DNA of 20,596 nt, taken from the NCBI GenBank assembly GCA_002179805.1, contig NAVB01003341.1:1-20596 (forward strand), written 5' to 3'. This document shows positions 18,201 to 20,596 of the stretch, piece after piece. Position 1 is the stretch's first letter; each line of letters begins with the position of its first letter. The translations under genes and the position numbers were made by a program. This stretch comes from Acanthamoeba lenticulata (taxonomy: Eukaryota; Discosea; Longamoebia; Acanthamoebidae). The notes beneath the pieces are model-generated. The model was not told the DNA's origin. It saw only the letters and a program-made list of their open reading frames with translations, and did no database searches.

Positions 18201-20553
18201 ACTGCGCCGCCCCGAAGCAACGCCGGAAGAGTTCGAGCTCAAGCTCGGGCACTGGCAGCTCCGGCCGGAGGAAGTCAAAGACGGACAGCCCGAGGAGCTC
18301 TAAGAAGCACGCGACGTCGTCTTCATCGTCAACGACTGGTGCCGACAACAGGAAGTCGAGACGGACTCGGTTCGAGGGACTGGCGATGGAGGCCCGGCCC
18401 TTCCTGGTCCTCATCTCGCCGCTGCTGGAGAAGACCAAGGTCGCGAGTCTCTTCAAGAACGATCGGATCGACGGCTCGCTCACGACTCCCATCAAGAAGA
18501 GCGAACTCAGGTGCGCCACTTTCGCTTTCGCTTTTTCTCTATGTCGCTTTTTTCGCTCTTCTGACGTGGCGTGACAATGAATATGTTAGGAATGTGTTCA
18601 AGGACCTGCTCGACGGGACGTGGGCCAAGCTGGAGATCCAACGACGTAAGAGCAGCAGCAGCGGCAGCACAGCCAGCAGCAGCGGCAAGGGCTCGCGGCT
18701 CGAGGCCCGACGGAGCAGCATCGAGGAAGAGGAGTTTATCAAGCGTCTGCGCCGGCGATTTTCTCACCAGATGCCGGTGTCCTCCCGCCGCCTCGGCTCC
18801 GGGGCCGAGTTTGACTTGTCCGAGTACCTGCAGTCGAACCAGCAGCACCTCCTCTTCTCCTACGAGGAGGTCCGGCGCAAGTCGGACGAGAAGCTGCGCA
18901 CCGAATACCATCACCAGCACAACAACCACAGCTCCCCGCAGCACCAGCCGGCGACGTTCTCGCCCCACCACGGCTGCAATGGCGGCGGCGGCGGCGGGCA
19001 CGACGACAAGCGATGGTCGGGCGACGTGCAGGCCCTCAAGATCCTCGGGCCGCGGTCGGTCTCGCCGTCCTTCAACTCGGCCACGTCGTCTCCGAACCTC
19101 TCGCACCACCTTCACCATTCGTCTTCTCGGGACAATCTCAAGTCAGACACCAAGAAGCAATTGTCGTTCTCGTGCTCGGCCACTCCGACGTCGGCATCCC
19201 TTTCTTCTTCTTCGTCTTCGTCTTCGTCTTCATTGTCTTCTTCGTCCTCCTCGTCAAGGAAGAAGCGGACGAAGAAGGCCTCTCGGCCCGAGTGGCGACG
19301 GTCGGGCGACTATGGCCACGATGCCGGCGGCGATGACGTCATGGGCCAAGGCGACAATGGCCCTCTTCGGCCGAGCGAGAAGCGGTCGATGAGCGAGGAC
19401 TACCTCTTGCCGTCGATCACCCACGGCGAGGGCGCGGCCGCCGCGGCCGTCGCCAGCCTGCTCGAGCGCCTCTCCTCCGCCGGCAACAAGTCTGCCTCTG
19501 ACAACAACGGTGGCAGCAGCAAGGTCGTTCCGCTTGGGCTTCTATCCCCGCGACGCCCGGCCCTGGCGGCCGGATCGTCCACTTCGACCTCATCCTCAAC
19601 GTCATCTTCCTCATCGTCATCATCGTCTTCCTTATCACCGTCTTCGTCTTCGACGTCATCATCGTCCTTATCATCATCGCGTCGGGGATCGCGCAAGGCC
19701 AGCGCCAGCGGTGAGCGGCCCGAGGCCCACCGGGTCTCGGAGGACGCCTCGGGGAGTGGAGGCGGCGGACTGCAGCCGGGCCCGCGCCGACGGCTGCGCG
19801 ACAGCGGCAAGCCGCCGCAGCCGCCGGCGTCCCTGCAGGAGCCTTCGGGGCAGCGACAACAACTACAACATCGAGCGTCGTCGTCATCGACTTCATCGTC
19901 CCAGCAGCAGCAACAGCTACAGGCCGGAGTGGGCGAACGCGCACACGACCGACGTCTGCGCATTCTCGTGGTGGAGGACAACATCATCAACCAGAAGGTG
20001 CTCACCAAGGTCCTCGACAAATACGTCATGTACGACCTTCTCCATCTCCTTCTGCGTCGTCAACCAATGTCGTCGTGGCTCACGTTCATGTGGCGCACAG
20101 GGGGTGCACGTATCACGTGGTGAACAACGGGCAGCAGGCTGTTGAGGAGGTCACGGCCTCGATGCTCAACGAGGGCGCCGTCATGTACGACATCATCCTC
20201 ATGGACTGCATGATGGTACCGTCATCATCTTCTTCTTCTGCTTTTTCATCATCGTCAGCATCATGTGAAGACGAATCTCTTTGACTGACCTCGTCATCTT
20301 CAACCAGCCGTTGATGGATGGCTACGAGGCGACGCGGTGCATAAGGGAGGTAGAGGCGCAGACCAACAAGCCGCGCAACAAGATCCTGGCCTTCACGGCC
20401 AACGTGATGCCAGAGGACCGCCAGAAGTGCATCGACGCCGGGATGGACGACTTCATCGGGAAGCCCGTGCAGGACAAGCCCCTCCTCGAGAAGCTGCGAT
20501 TACTGGTCCCCGCCAAGATGGACGCCCTCGGCCTCCTCCACCCCAAGTCATAG
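15277..20553 (+). CDS. Hybrid histidine kinase with two receiver domains
   Basis: Two-component phosphorelay kinase. Eleven exons (15277-15612, 15694-15853, 15923-16062, 16138-16324, 16391-16483, 16578-16728, 16819-16951, 17036-18510, 18590-20029, 20101-20215, 20308-20553) join in phase to 1491 residues. The N-terminal 112 residues match no known sensor and show no membrane helix, so it is probably cytosolic. A short coiled coil (KERAEAAAQAKSSFLAG) precedes HisKA with His169 in MSHEIRTPLSG. HATPase_c has the N box NLVNNAIKFT (283-292), G1 DTGVGI (329-334) and G2 GGTGLGL (358-364). Residues about 410-905 hold a degenerate receiver: FDAVVMDLGFYEHLEG with Asp748, later PFLVLISPLLEKTK and TTPIKKSEL, broken by Ser- and acid-rich insertions. 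After Ser tracts (near 1096-1115 and 1226-1260) comes a canonical receiver (about 1349-1480) with VVEDN, Asp1407 in MDCMMPLMDG, and Lys1462 in GKP. A phosphotransfer protein must be encoded elsewhere. Confidence 0.9.
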
Positions 20554-20557
20554 GGAG

Positions 20558-20574
20558 AGAGTTGCCGCAACTCT
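20558..20574 (+). other. Hairpin just after the kinase stop codon
   Basis: AGAGTTG CCG CAACTCT forms a perfect 7-bp stem with a 3-nt loop, starting 5 nt after the TAG stop. It lies about 16 nt before the AATAAA signal. It may be a 3' UTR element. It is not a bacterial-type terminator, since no T tract follows. Confidence 0.5.
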
Positions 20575-20590
20575 ATCATTGAAAGACCAA

Positions 20591-20596
20591 AATAAA
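20591..20596 (+). terminator. Poly(A) signal AATAAA for the kinase gene
   Basis: AATAAA occupies the last six bases of the window, 38 nt after the kinase stop codon. This spacing fits the very short 3' UTRs implied by the gene packing. The cleavage site would lie outside the window. Confidence 0.55.

Overview
The window looks like nuclear DNA from a free-living amoebozoan, most probably Acanthamoeba. This is inferred from four things: GC-rich exons cut by many short introns (mostly 58-91 nt), very tight gene spacing with AT-rich gaps, long Ser, Gln, Asn and Lys/Glu tracts, and a cytosolic hybrid histidine kinase beside typical eukaryotic families. No database search was possible. Gene models were built by hand from splice signals, reading phase and conserved motifs.

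Left part (1-4925, all minus strand). In transcription order these are an RFX-type winged-helix transcription factor (4925-2899), mitochondrial pyruvate carrier subunit 2 (2716-1993), a Ras-family GTPase with a C-terminal CAAX box (1706-849) and mitochondrial pyruvate carrier subunit 1 (723-106). The two MPC genes, whose products form one heteromeric carrier, are separated only by the Ras gene.

Middle part (5848-10970, plus strand). After a 922-nt divergent promoter region come a small F-box protein (5848-6559), a secreted Ser/Thr/Pro-stalk protein (6778-7935) and a 910-residue low-complexity protein with a charged helix, SR-like repeats and a recurring short motif (8173-10970). Convergent to the last is a minus-strand coiled-coil/polyproline protein (12705 to about 11380).

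Right part (12706-20596). A divergent promoter with a perfect E2F-type palindrome separates the coiled-coil gene from a PLP-dependent tyrosine-aminotransferase-like gene (13092-14747, plus). An 11-exon hybrid histidine kinase (15277-20553, plus) follows. It has a canonical HisKA/HATPase core, a degenerate receiver broken up by low-complexity insertions, and an intact C-terminal receiver. It ends just before an AATAAA signal at the window edge.

No tRNA, rRNA, transposon, CRISPR array or viral insertion was recognised. The main points of interest are the MPC2-Ras-MPC1 cluster, the repeated SSR[ST][LM][RK]-type motif, the degenerate receiver, the divergent RFX recognition helix, the prevalence of GTAC splice donors, and two candidate introns of only 29-31 nt.
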